From Pleurocapsa minor GSE-CHR-MK 17-07R (GTDB taxonomy: Bacteria > Chloroflexota > Anaerolineae > Aggregatilineales > Phototrophicaceae): a DNA stretch of 64,000 nt. Where the stretch lies: the NCBI GenBank assembly GCA_019359125.1, contig JAHHHY010000016.1, positions 1 to 64,000 on the forward strand. The letters are read 5' to 3'. The notes under the pieces are model-generated. The model searched no databases. It saw only the letters and a program-made list of their open reading frames with translations, and was not told the origin of the DNA. A program made the translations under genes and the position numbers. The number at the start of each line of letters is the position of its first letter. Position 1 is the stretch's first letter. This document shows positions 33,757-42,132 of the stretch, one piece after another.

Positions 33757-33868
33757 GCCGAAGCAGCCTGTCACCATGCCTTTTGGACCGGCGTCTGTAT
33801 GTCCGCCCATGTCCAGCGCGATCATCCTTCGCCTTTTTTAACTTTTAACTTTCCCCTTTGAAATCTCC

Positions 33869-34369
33869 CTACAAATACTCGCGCATGGCGGCATCCGCGA
33901 TGTCATTGAGCAGGGCGGGCGTGTAGGGCGTGTCGCTGAGGGTGTAGGTGAGCGCCGCAAACAGCAGGATGAGCGCGTATTCATAGCGCGGGCCGGCCGG
34001 TTCGTCGCCGCAGATGAGCGCGTCCATGCCCATCGGCGCAAAATTCGACAGCACGCGCAGGCAGGCCGCCGGATAGCGCGCCCAGCGCGGCAGCGGGCGC
34101 TGCGTGTTTGTCTGCATCTGGCGGGCGCTTTGCAGGGTGAAGCTGACCGGCTGATCGGGGTTGATGTCGAGCGCGGTCAGCGTGAAGCGGGGCGTGCCAT
34201 TCAGGTGGCCTGCCAGCCACAGGTCGCGGCCGGGGGCGCAGAACAGAATATCCGGCTCGCCCCCGCTGAACTGGTTCTGATAGCCAATCAGCAGGCGCAG
34301 CGGCGGGTCGCCCGCACTCAGTATGGGCAGCTCCGCCACGTTATCCGCGCCCCTGCGGTGAGTTGCCAT
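33869..34369 (-). CDS. Short degenerate galactokinase/GHMP-like protein
   Basis: A 166-residue protein. Two stretches resemble the N-terminal half of galactokinase: FCAPGRDLWLAGHLNG (compare APGRVNLIGEHTDYNG) and WARYPAACLRVL...GMDALICGDEPAGPR (compare W-x-Y...GFDA-I-GD-P-GAGLSSSA). The ATP-binding GLSSSA loop is replaced by GPRYEYALIL, and the protein stops at less than half the usual ~380 residues. It is therefore unlikely to be an active kinase. Its ATG lies 29 nt inside the histidine kinase gene, so it is translationally coupled. The stop codon lies 17 nt from the MITE-like element, which may have truncated it. Family call is tentative. Confidence 0.5.
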   Translation of the reverse strand: MATHRRGADNVAELPILSAGDPPLRLLIGYQNQFSGGEPDILFCAPGRDLWLAGHLNGTPRFTLTALDINPDQPVSFTLQSARQMQTNTQRPLPRWARYPAACLRVLSNFAPMGMDALICGDEPAGPRYEYALILLFAALTYTLSDTPYTPALLNDIADAAMREYL

Positions 34370-35663
34370 TGTCCATGATGCTGCGCACGCTGCGCTTGCC
34401 GCCGGCCATCAGCGGCAGCACCACGATGAATTCGCTGCCAGGCAGGCGCTCCGGGTCAAAGCCCGGGCTGACCGCGCTGATGCTGCCGCCGTGCGCCTCC
34501 ACCACGCCCTTGCACACCGCCAGCCCCAGGCCGATGCCGCCGCCGCGAAAGGCCGTCTTGCTGGTGGAATGCAGCATATGGTCATTGGTGGTATTGAAGC
34601 GCTCGAAAATGCGATCGACCGCGTCACGCGGGATGCCGATGCCTGTGTCTTTCACGGAAATGCGGATATTGGTGTCTTCCGGGCCGGTGCCCACCAGCGG
34701 CGTGACCGTCACCGTGATGGTGCCATTATCGGGCGTGAACTTGATCGCATTGCCGATCAGGTTGCGCATCACCAGCTCGGTCAGGTCCCAGTCGGCCAGC
34801 ATCCGGCTGGGCGCGCCGGCCAGCGCCAGCGTGATATTCATGCGCCGGTCTTTGATGGCCTGCTGATAGAAGCCCACCGCGCGCTGGATGACCTCGGTGA
34901 TATTGACCGGCGAAATCGACAGTTCCAGACGGTTGTTGATGATACGGCTGGTCGTCAGGATTTCGTTGATGATGGCCTGCATGCGGGTGATCGCCTGGCT
35001 CATGCCCTCCACCAGCAGGCGCGACCCGTCATCCTGGGCCAGCACCGTGCGAATGGCCGGATTCTCCATCAGCAGGCGGTTATAGCCGATCAGCAGCGTC
35101 AGCGGCGTGCGCAGTTCGTGCGCCGTGATGTTGATGAAGGCGTCTTTGACATTGTCCAGATGGCGCAGGTCTTCGTTGAACTTTTCCAGCTCGCGGATGC
35201 GCGTCTCCAGGCGAACGGCCACTTCCTGCGTATAGTTCTTCTGCGCCTGGCCCAGCAGGTCAGACTCAATTTTGTCCTGGCCGCCGCCCAGATAAAAATG
35301 CAGCTGGTTGGGCAGATGCTCCACGTCCAGCGGCTTCAGCAGGAAGCCCGTGATGCCGGCCACCATCGACATTTCGCGCTGGCCGGTCATCACCTGCGCC
35401 GTCAGCGCGACGATGGGCGTACTGGCAAAGCGCGGGTCGGCGCGCAGGGTGGTGGCGATTTCGCGCCCGCCGATGTCCGGCAGGTTGATATCGGTCAGGA
35501 TCAGGTCGGGCAGCTCCATGCGCGCCATGTCGATGCCCTGCAGGCCGCGCTCGGCCGTCAGCACGCGGAAACCGGCAAAATGCAGCGTGCGCTCCACCAG
35601 CATACGGCTGCCGGGGTCGTCTTCGATATACAGGATGGTATAGGGGGCAGATTGTTCGGTCAT
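34341..35663 (-). CDS. Receiver-histidine kinase hybrid, soluble
   Basis: A 440-residue cytoplasmic kinase. A CheY-like receiver comes first (YIEDD at 12-16, phospho-acceptor Asp58 in LTDINLP, Thr88, Lys110 in LLKP). A ~35-residue coiled linker follows, then a HisKA dimerisation domain with phospho-acceptor His182 (TAHELRTPL) and an HATPase_c domain (N-box LIGNAIKF, G1 DTGIGIP, G2 GIGLGLAV). No membrane segment is seen, so the input is either intracellular or phosphoryl transfer through the N-terminal receiver. Its start overlaps the stop of the threonine-synthase-receiver gene by 4 nt. The obvious partner is that receiver domain. Confidence 0.93.
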   Translation of the reverse strand: MTEQSAPYTILYIEDDPGSRMLVERTLHFAGFRVLTAERGLQGIDMARMELPDLILTDINLPDIGGREIATTLRADPRFASTPIVALTAQVMTGQREMSMVAGITGFLLKPLDVEHLPNQLHFYLGGGQDKIESDLLGQAQKNYTQEVAVRLETRIRELEKFNEDLRHLDNVKDAFINITAHELRTPLTLLIGYNRLLMENPAIRTVLAQDDGSRLLVEGMSQAITRMQAIINEILTTSRIINNRLELSISPVNITEVIQRAVGFYQQAIKDRRMNITLALAGAPSRMLADWDLTELVMRNLIGNAIKFTPDNGTITVTVTPLVGTGPEDTNIRISVKDTGIGIPRDAVDRIFERFNTTNDHMLHSTSKTAFRGGGIGLGLAVCKGVVEAHGGSISAVSPGFDPERLPGSEFIVVLPLMAGGKRSVRSIMDNGNSPQGRG

Positions 35664-37339
35664 TCGATTTTTGTCACCAGCTTCTCGACGAGGTCTTCGT
35701 CGATTGAGCCGCCTTTTTGCAATAATAAATGGACCTGGTCATTCAGCCAGCCGCGCTCGCGGGCGGTCAGCTCTTTGGCGGTAATCACGACGATCGGGAT
35801 ACTGTTCAGGCGCGGGTCGGCCTTCATCTGCTCGATCACGGCAAAGCCATCCACGCCGGGCATCATCAGGTCGGTCACCACCAGATCGGGCTGGAAATCG
35901 CGCACCAGCGCCATGCCTTCCGCGCCGTCATGGGCCAGCCGCACATCATAATCACCGCGCGCCTGCATGACGCGGGCGATCAGGCGGGCGGCGTCCACGT
36001 TGTCTTCCATCACGACCACACGGCGCACATTCTCGCTCAGGCCTTCCAGCGCGGAAATCAGGCTTTCGGGCGGCAGCGCGGGCGCATGGGCGCGATGGCT
36101 GACATCGAACTGGCGCTGCCACTGCTCGTCCAGGATTTCCAGCTCCACCGGCAGGGTGTGGCCGGAACAGTTCACGACGACCACATCATCCGGCTTGATG
36201 ATGCCTTCCTGCACCATCTTGAACAGCCCGGCAAAGGTGACGCCGGTGGCCGGCTCCACCGAGATGCCGTCGTTGCGGGCCAGCACACGGGTGGCGTCGA
36301 AGGCTTGCTGGTCACTGGCGGAGATGAATGTGCCACCGAAGTCCTGGACATAGTCGTAGAGCAGTTCGTAGGCGCGGCCCGGATTGCCAGTCGCCAGCGT
36401 GGCGATGACGGTGTCCGGCCGCTCGACGGGCGTGGCGATGCGCTGCCCGCGCTGGAAGGCCTCCACCATCGGCGCGCAGCCCTCAGACTGCACAATGCCC
36501 ATTTTCGGCATCCGGTCGATCAGACCAAAGTCATACATCTCGCGGAAGCCCTTGCCCACGCCGATCGGCCCCATGCCGCCGCTGACCCCCTGGATGAACC
36601 AGTCGGGAGAGCGCCAGCGGGCGTTGTCGTCCGGCACGGCGGGCAGCATCTCGCGATCAAAGGCAAGCTGCTCGGCGATTTCATAGGCCATCGTCTTCAT
36701 CGCCTCGATGGCGGCCGTGCTCTTGATGCCGCGATCGAGGAAGATGCCGCGCCGCGCCGCAAACTTGGCGGCCAGTTCTTTGGTTTGGTCATAGGTGCCG
36801 GTCACCTTGATGACTTCGGCCCCATACAGCGCCGCCTCGCGCATCTTCTCGTTGGGCGTCAGCGTGGGGAAAAACGCCCACACCTTGATGCCCGCGCGCG
36901 CGCCATAGGCCGCATAGGCGATGGCGACGTTGCCGGTGCTGGCCACCACCACTTCTTCCACGCCCAGCTCTTTCAGCGCCGAAATGGCGACCGTGGCCTG
37001 GCGATCCTTGAAGCTGGCGGTTGGGCCCTGGCGCTCGTCCTTGATATACAGGTGTTTCAGCCCCAGATTGGCGGCCAGCACGCGGCTGCGAATCAGCGGG
37101 GTATCGCCTTCGCCCAGCGAGACGATATTGGCCGCGTCGGTGATCGGCAGCACCTCGGCATAGCGCCACAGGCTGTGGCGGCGGCGGCCCAGGTCATCGA
37201 CCCACGCCTCCACATTCAGCTCGCTCAGGTCATAGCGCGCCTCGAGGATATTCTCGCCGCACTTCGGACATCCAGACAGATGCCGCGTCAGCGACATGCG
37301 CGTATGACAGTTGATACATTCCAGTTCAAAACGCTTCAC
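35660..37339 (-). CDS. Threonine-synthase-like PLP enzyme fused to a receiver domain
   Basis: A 559-residue fusion. Residues 8-27 form a CxxC...CxxC zinc ribbon (Cys8, 11, 24, 27). Residues ~70-400 are a fold-type II PLP enzyme with the Schiff-base Lys111 in TASFKDRQA and a glycine loop ASTGNVAIAYAAY, matching threonine synthase (O-phosphohomoserine to threonine). Residues 441-559 are a complete CheY-like receiver: Glu445/Asp446, phospho-acceptor Asp490 (VTDLMMPG), Thr520 and Lys542. The start is GTG 37339 after GGGAA. The downstream histidine kinase overlaps by 4 nt. I infer that phosphorylation tunes catalysis or localisation. Homoserine dehydrogenase lies elsewhere in the window. The PLP call is strong; exact substrate is less so. 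Confidence 0.9.
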   Translation of the reverse strand: MKRFELECINCHTRMSLTRHLSGCPKCGENILEARYDLSELNVEAWVDDLGRRRHSLWRYAEVLPITDAANIVSLGEGDTPLIRSRVLAANLGLKHLYIKDERQGPTASFKDRQATVAISALKELGVEEVVVASTGNVAIAYAAYGARAGIKVWAFFPTLTPNEKMREAALYGAEVIKVTGTYDQTKELAAKFAARRGIFLDRGIKSTAAIEAMKTMAYEIAEQLAFDREMLPAVPDDNARWRSPDWFIQGVSGGMGPIGVGKGFREMYDFGLIDRMPKMGIVQSEGCAPMVEAFQRGQRIATPVERPDTVIATLATGNPGRAYELLYDYVQDFGGTFISASDQQAFDATRVLARNDGISVEPATGVTFAGLFKMVQEGIIKPDDVVVVNCSGHTLPVELEILDEQWQRQFDVSHRAHAPALPPESLISALEGLSENVRRVVVMEDNVDAARLIARVMQARGDYDVRLAHDGAEGMALVRDFQPDLVVTDLMMPGVDGFAVIEQMKADPRLNSIPIVVITAKELTARERGWLNDQVHLLLQKGGSIDEDLVEKLVTKIE

Positions 37340-37395
37340 AGTGGTTCCCGGTTTCAGTTCGAAAGTAACACCTTATTAAGCATATCGCGTTGGCG

Positions 37396-39222
37396 TCAGG
37401 ATACGACTTGAGATTGCTGCGCCATCTTGCTGACACGCTCGTCAAACAGCCTGGCCGCCTCATCATAAATGATCTGGTCGTAACGCGTCAGGTGGCGGAT
37501 GAGCGCCATTTCCTCGTCACCAGGCGGCTTCGCAGCGGAGGCAGGCGCGGTATTGATGCGCACCTTGTTTGGGATTTGCGGCCAGCCAAAGCGATGGCTG
37601 AGCAGGCGCAGCGATTCACCATAGCGTTCCTGCACCCCCACAAAGGCAAAATTGCGCATGCGCTCCAGCGCCACCGGCAGCATACGCTCATAGTCGGCAT
37701 CTGTCAGCGTTCCCTGAAGCTCCCACAGATAGGCGGTGAAGGCGGCATTGTCCATCAGATTCACCGGCCCCAGCGCCAGCTTGTGCAGATCGAGATCCCA
37801 CGCGAAGTGGATGAGCGCAGAATGGCCGGACATCGGCCCCAGCAGCGGGTCGCGCAGGTACTCCAGCAGCGATAGATTTTGCCCCGCACGACGTGTATCG
37901 ATGAGCGGCAGACGCTGCATGTGTTTGTAGCGCGAGATAACGCGGCTGGCGGGATCGCGCAGGAAGGTGACGACTTCCGGCCTGACGGGCGCGATGTAAT
38001 CGAGGAAGAAGTGCTGAAAATGGCCCATAAACAGCCGATAGCGGCGCATCTGCTCGGGGCTGAAGGTAAAGAACTGATCCCAGTGCTGCGCCTGAAGCAC
38101 CATGTGCTCCGGGTAAATGGACGAGAGAATCGCACGGAAGCTGCTGCCCGCCGTCTTGGGCACGTGCAGGAAATACAGCGGCGGCAGCGGGTACGAGACG
38201 TCTTTGGGGGGAGGCGTGAATGTACCAACGAGTTCGTTGTGCGGGCGGCGTATGGTGATTTCGCGAACCGGGAATTTACGGGTATTTACCGGCGCTTCTG
38301 TCTTCACCTCGCTGTACAGCGCGATATAGGCGCGCAGCGAATCGTCCAGGCTTCGGCGTGCGCGCACAACCTGGCTGACGGCACGGGCATCGGAGCCATC
38401 ATACTGTTCAATTTCGCGCTTCAGCACGCCCGCTTCGTGCGGCAGCAGCAGCACGCTGCCCGACAGGTTCCAGCGCAGGCGCATCTCCAGGTTCTCGCTG
38501 GTCAGCATGCCGCCCACGCCAGCCATATCCACCAGCACGACAGCAGCCCCCACGGCGGCGGCTTCCAGCGCGGCGCGTCCGGAGGCAAACACGATATCAT
38601 AGCCGGGCAGCAGTTTTTCCGGCGTATCGGTCTGCGTGTTCATCTGTGCGCCCGCCACATCCAGCGGCACTCCCAGCGAAGCGCAGGCCTCGCGAATCGG
38701 CCTGAGGAAAGTGTCTTCGCTGGCATAATTGCTCAGCACCAGCGCCCGCTGCGGACGCTCTGGCAGCGGCAGCCGGGGCAAAAATATCGTCAGATCGACT
38801 GTATTGGGAATCACGCGGATCAGGGGATCGGGAATCTGCTCTGTATACAGCCTGGCCAGACCCCCCTCATCCACACATACGTAGCGTCGAATCTGCGGCA
38901 GCACCGGCACCTTGTCGTGCCACGCCAGCGCGTCGCGCACCACATAGATGGCGGGCACATCGGGAAAGGCCGCGCAGGCGGCGCGGGCAGGCTGGGTGTG
39001 GTGCGCGTGGATGACCTGTGGCGCGCGCGGTAAAGCAGCCAGATCGGTCACCACGGGGATGCCCGCGGCGCTCAGCTCGGTCGTGACGGACCCGCCCACG
39101 ACGGGAGCATACACCATCGGGCGATGGCCTATCCTGAGCAGACCCAGCGCGTGATCGCGCACGAACGCCTCCGTGCCGGTGCGGCCATTCAGGCACATAT
39201 TGGTGATCAGGATATCGATCAA
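37396..39222 (-). CDS. Glycosyltransferase-sulfotransferase fusion
   Basis: A 608-residue protein. The N-terminal ~300 residues begin IDILITNMCLNGRTGTEAFVRD, a GT4-type GT-B start, with VIPNTVDLTIF and a glycine-rich ASGRAALEAAAVGAAVV donor-side segment. From about residue 345 a sulfotransferase domain follows: the 5'-phosphosulfate loop FLHVPKTAGSSFRAIL and the 3'-phosphate motif FLRDPASRVISRYKH, both intact for PAPS binding. It probably adds a sugar and sulfates it or a neighbouring one on a surface glycan. The start is taken as TTG 39222, because the first beta strand IDILITN would be lost with ATG 39198. Divergent from the GT-B-like gene. Confidence 0.85.
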   Translation of the reverse strand: MIDILITNMCLNGRTGTEAFVRDHALGLLRIGHRPMVYAPVVGGSVTTELSAAGIPVVTDLAALPRAPQVIHAHHTQPARAACAAFPDVPAIYVVRDALAWHDKVPVLPQIRRYVCVDEGGLARLYTEQIPDPLIRVIPNTVDLTIFLPRLPLPERPQRALVLSNYASEDTFLRPIREACASLGVPLDVAGAQMNTQTDTPEKLLPGYDIVFASGRAALEAAAVGAAVVLVDMAGVGGMLTSENLEMRLRWNLSGSVLLLPHEAGVLKREIEQYDGSDARAVSQVVRARRSLDDSLRAYIALYSEVKTEAPVNTRKFPVREITIRRPHNELVGTFTPPPKDVSYPLPPLYFLHVPKTAGSSFRAILSSIYPEHMVLQAQHWDQFFTFSPEQMRRYRLFMGHFQHFFLDYIAPVRPEVVTFLRDPASRVISRYKHMQRLPLIDTRRAGQNLSLLEYLRDPLLGPMSGHSALIHFAWDLDLHKLALGPVNLMDNAAFTAYLWELQGTLTDADYERMLPVALERMRNFAFVGVQERYGESLRLLSHRFGWPQIPNKVRINTAPASAAKPPGDEEMALIRHLTRYDQIIYDEAARLFDERVSKMAQQSQVVS

Positions 39223-39303
39223 AGCGGGTATCTCTATAACCGGATTCAAACAGATGCTATCATAAGTCGACAAGACCTTCCGTTGAATAGTGGGTTTAAG
39301 TCC

Positions 39304-40509
39304 ATGAAGATGCTGTGCTGCCTGTCTGATGATGCGTTGCAAGAGCCAAAAATCCACAGGCTTCTGGTGCAGATGCACGCTGACCTGCTGCTGTTCACAG
39401 GTGCCAGCATGATTGAAATCCCCGACCTGCTGGGCGAAGCACGCGGCATCTTTGACCTCGACGAGCTGACAGCCACGCCGGATGTCATCCTTGCGCGCGG
39501 GCACCTGTTTGCGCTGGCTGCCATCACGCGCTTCCCGACGGTCCCGGTCGTCATGCTGGCCGACCGCTTCGACTGGGAAGTGCTGCCGCCTTTCCTGGCG
39601 CACATCGCGCTGTATGTCGCTTTCAGTGGGGACGATGCCCGCCGGCTGATGCTGGAGTATGGCGTGCACCCGGACCGGGTCGTCACAGCGTTTGTGCCGC
39701 AGACAGACCTGTCTGCGCTGCCGCTGCTGCCTGCCCCGCAGACGCCGCCGCGGCGGGCGCTGATTGCCGATGACACGCCCGACAACGAGCCGTGGATCGC
39801 CGCCATCACGCATGTCTTCCAGACGGAAGGCATCGACGTGCAGGTGCTGCCCGTGAAGCAGGTGCCGCCTGATTACGCGGAAAAACTGGCCGATATTGAC
39901 CTCGTCGTCGCACATGGGGAGCTGGCCGCGGCCGCAGCCGCCTGTGGCCGCCGCGTGATCATCGCCGCGCCGCGCACGACAACCTGGATGCTGCGCCTGC
40001 ACACGCTGGATGATTTCCTGATGCGTGCGTTTACGCCCAAATTTGGCGAGGATGCGTATCAGGATCCGGGACCACTGCGCGTCGCGCTGGCCCAGCGCGA
40101 GCATGATGAAGTCGCTGCCCTGGCCGAAAAAGTGCGGGCGCACACGCTGGCTGGCATTCGGGCGCGCATCCACGGACTGGAGCGCGTGTCGGCGCCCGAC
40201 CTGACTAGCCTGGGCGCGCATTGCACCTGGGCTGCACGGGCCTTTTCGAACGGCATCGGCGGGGAGCTGGCGCTGGCCCACGGCCGCGTCGCGCTGCTCG
40301 AACGCGCCCTGGCGGAAGCCCAGTCTGCCCGTGGAACGCGGACTGTTTCGATCACGACGCTTGATCCAGAGGCCTATCGCGCGCCGCGCCCGGCAGATTG
40401 CAGCGCGATTCAGGCAGAACTGGATATGATGAAAAATACGAAATTGATCCGTTACATTGTTCAGCCGTGGTGGAACTTCCGCGCCCGCATGCGCAAGGCA
40501 CGCGGCTGA
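39304..40509 (+). CDS. Glycosyltransferase-like protein (GT-B, partial features)
   Basis: A 401-residue soluble protein. Rossmann-like patterns (MKMLCCLSDDALQE, VPVVMLADRFDW, RRALIADDTPDNEPWIAA, DIDLVVAHGELAAAAAACGRRVIIAAP) suggest two GT-B half-domains. The usual GT4 donor-binding E-x7-E is not clear, so the call is tentative. The C-terminal ~60 residues are helical and basic. The start is ATG 39304; reading from 39124 would overlap the divergent fusion gene. Downstream after 33 nt is the DegT-type aminotransferase, suggesting a common glycan-synthesis role. Confidence 0.6.
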   Translation: MKMLCCLSDDALQEPKIHRLLVQMHADLLLFTGASMIEIPDLLGEARGIFDLDELTATPDVILARGHLFALAAITRFPTVPVVMLADRFDWEVLPPFLAHIALYVAFSGDDARRLMLEYGVHPDRVVTAFVPQTDLSALPLLPAPQTPPRRALIADDTPDNEPWIAAITHVFQTEGIDVQVLPVKQVPPDYAEKLADIDLVVAHGELAAAAAACGRRVIIAAPRTTTWMLRLHTLDDFLMRAFTPKFGEDAYQDPGPLRVALAQREHDEVAALAEKVRAHTLAGIRARIHGLERVSAPDLTSLGAHCTWAARAFSNGIGGELALAHGRVALLERALAEAQSARGTRTVSITTLDPEAYRAPRPADCSAIQAELDMMKNTKLIRYIVQPWWNFRARMRKARG

Positions 40510-40542
40510 CGCTGGCCGTTTGCCCAACCAGGAGCAGTGCTG

Positions 40543-41619
40543 ATGCAGATTCCAATCTCGAAAGTGGTGCTGGGTGAGGCCGAAAAACAGGCCGTGCTGC
40601 GCGTGCTGGACAGCGGCACGCTGACCCAGGGCGAGGAAGTCGCGGCCTTCGAGCGCGAATTCGCCAACCTGCATCAGGCGGCGCACGGGGTGGCTGTCAA
40701 CAACGGCACCTCGGCGCTGATCGCCGCGCTGCTGGCGCACGACATTGGCCGCGATGACGAGGTGATCGTGCCGTCGTTCTCGTTTTTTGCCACGGCCTCC
40801 AGCGTGCTGGCGGTGGGCGGCGTGCCCGTCTTTGCCGACATCGAGCCGGACACGTTTTGCCTGTCGCCGGAAGCGGCAGAGCGCGCCATCACCCCGCTGA
40901 CAAAAGCGATCATGCCGGTGCATTTGTTTGGCCAGATGGCGGACATGCCAGCATTTGCCGATATATGTGCGCGCCACGGTCTGGCGCTGATCGAGGATGC
41001 GGCGCAGGCGCACGGTGCGACGCTGGATGGGCGCTATGCCGGAAGCTGGGGCACGGCCACCTTCAGCCTGTATGCCAGCAAGAACATCATGGCTGGCGAG
41101 GGCGGCATGGTGCTGACCAACGACGCCGACACCGCCGAGCGCCTGCGCGTTATCCGCAACCAGGGCATGGCCAGGCAGTATGTGCATGAACGGCTGGGCT
41201 ATAACCTGCGCATGACCGAGATTGCCGCGGCCATTGGGCGGGTGCAGCTGGCCGGGCTGAACGCGGGCAACGCGCAGCGGCGGGCCAACGCTGATTTCTT
41301 CAATGCCCACCTGCGCGGGGTGACCACGCCGGTCGAGCGGACGGGCAGCGCCTCGTGCTGGCACCAGTACACGCTGATGCTGCCCGCGCATGTCGACCGT
41401 GACACGCTGGTGCGCGCGCTGAACGACAGCGGCATCGGCGCGAAGGTGTATTACCCGATTCCGCTGCACCGCCAGCCGGTCTTTGGCAGCGTGCAGCCCA
41501 GCCTGCCCCACACCGAGACGGCCGCCGCACATGTGGTCAGCCTGCCGGTGCATCCGCATCTGACGACCGAGGAGCGCGCCTATATTGTCGAGACGGTCAA
41601 CCGGCTGGCGGGCGCGTGA
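40543..41619 (+). CDS. DegT/DnrJ/EryC1/StrS-family sugar aminotransferase
   Basis: A 358-residue PLP-dependent aminotransferase of the family that aminates nucleotide-linked keto-sugars. The Schiff-base Lys180 lies in SLYASKNIMAGEGG. Conserved motifs include NNGTSALIAALLA, VIVPSFSFFATASS, EDAAQAHGA and GYNLRMTEIAAAIG. It likely makes an amino-sugar for a surface glycan built by the neighbouring glycosyltransferases. AGGAG lies 9 nt before ATG 40543, which favours this over a GTG at 40537. It is convergent with the PH-like membrane gene, with the ends overlapping by 23 nt. Confidence 0.93.
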   Translation: MQIPISKVVLGEAEKQAVLRVLDSGTLTQGEEVAAFEREFANLHQAAHGVAVNNGTSALIAALLAHDIGRDDEVIVPSFSFFATASSVLAVGGVPVFADIEPDTFCLSPEAAERAITPLTKAIMPVHLFGQMADMPAFADICARHGLALIEDAAQAHGATLDGRYAGSWGTATFSLYASKNIMAGEGGMVLTNDADTAERLRVIRNQGMARQYVHERLGYNLRMTEIAAAIGRVQLAGLNAGNAQRRANADFFNAHLRGVTTPVERTGSASCWHQYTLMLPAHVDRDTLVRALNDSGIGAKVYYPIPLHRQPVFGSVQPSLPHTETAAAHVVSLPVHPHLTTEERAYIVETVNRLAGA

Positions 41620-42121
41620 CGCGTTTTTCGATGGCCGCGATCAGCCGGTCATAGTCGGCATGACTGCGCGTATTCACGCTGATGACCGGATGCAGCCCTT
41701 CTCCTGAAAAGAACCCCACCAGCCGATACTGCGGCGGCAGCCCGCGCAGCAGCAGCAGCTTGCCCGCCGCAGGGCGGTATTTCTTTTTGCCCACAGCGCG
41801 CTTGCGATACACTTCCGCACCTTCCGGCGGCAGCGACGGGTCCTCGGTCAGCGCGAGTACATCCACCCACGGCACGAGACGGTCACGCCACACGGCCGGT
41901 TGCAGCAGCAGGCCGTCCTCGCGCAGCGTGATATCCGGGGCACGGGCGGTATTCTGCAGCACGGGCAGGGCCAGCAGCGCCAGGAAAACGGCCGCCAGCG
42001 CCATCAGCGGATAGCCAGACGCCCCGATCAGCCCCAGCACGGCGGCGCACACCCACATAACGATCGTCAGGATCAGCGCGCCGATTTCGCCAGCGCGTTT
42101 GCCTTTCAGCGATGATTGCAT
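41597..42121 (-). CDS. Small membrane protein with PH-like domain
   Basis: A 174-residue protein with two N-terminal transmembrane helices (IGALILTIVMWVCAAVLGLIG and PLMALAAVFLALLALPVL). The soluble domain that follows resembles bacterial PH domains (ITLREDGLLLQPAVWRDRLVPW). AAGGA lies just upstream of ATG 42121. The upstream DUF2142-like gene ends 11 nt earlier on the same strand, so the two probably form an operon. No function is assigned. Confidence 0.65.
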   Translation of the reverse strand: MQSSLKGKRAGEIGALILTIVMWVCAAVLGLIGASGYPLMALAAVFLALLALPVLQNTARAPDITLREDGLLLQPAVWRDRLVPWVDVLALTEDPSLPPEGAEVYRKRAVGKKKYRPAAGKLLLLRGLPPQYRLVGFFSGEGLHPVISVNTRSHADYDRLIAAIEKRVTRPPAG

Positions 42122-42132
42122 GTCATTCCTTC

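Larger units (their letters stand above)
33375..33852. repeat. MITE-like element with terminal inverted repeats and internal tandem duplication
   Basis: This 478-bp block fills the whole spacer between the IolE-like gene and the galactokinase-like gene. Its ends are inverted copies: AGTTAAAAGTTAAAAGGCGA at the left and the same sequence with two extra A's at the right. Inside, a unit of about 186 bp starting at 33441 is repeated from 33627 with few differences. Each unit carries one composite palindromic repeat. No gene is present. Confidence 0.75.

Noticed and set aside
34491-37411. Two long plus-strand open frames opposite the histidine kinase and threonine-synthase fusion
   Set aside because: Antisense shadows of genes with intact catalytic motifs. 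No start signals.
39223-41559. Continuous minus-strand open frame extending the GT-sulfotransferase gene to 1387 aa
   Set aside because: The extra part is antisense to two clear plus-strand genes (39304-40509 and 40543-41619), including the DegT aminotransferase motifs. Its own translation is low-complexity His/Arg/Gln-rich.
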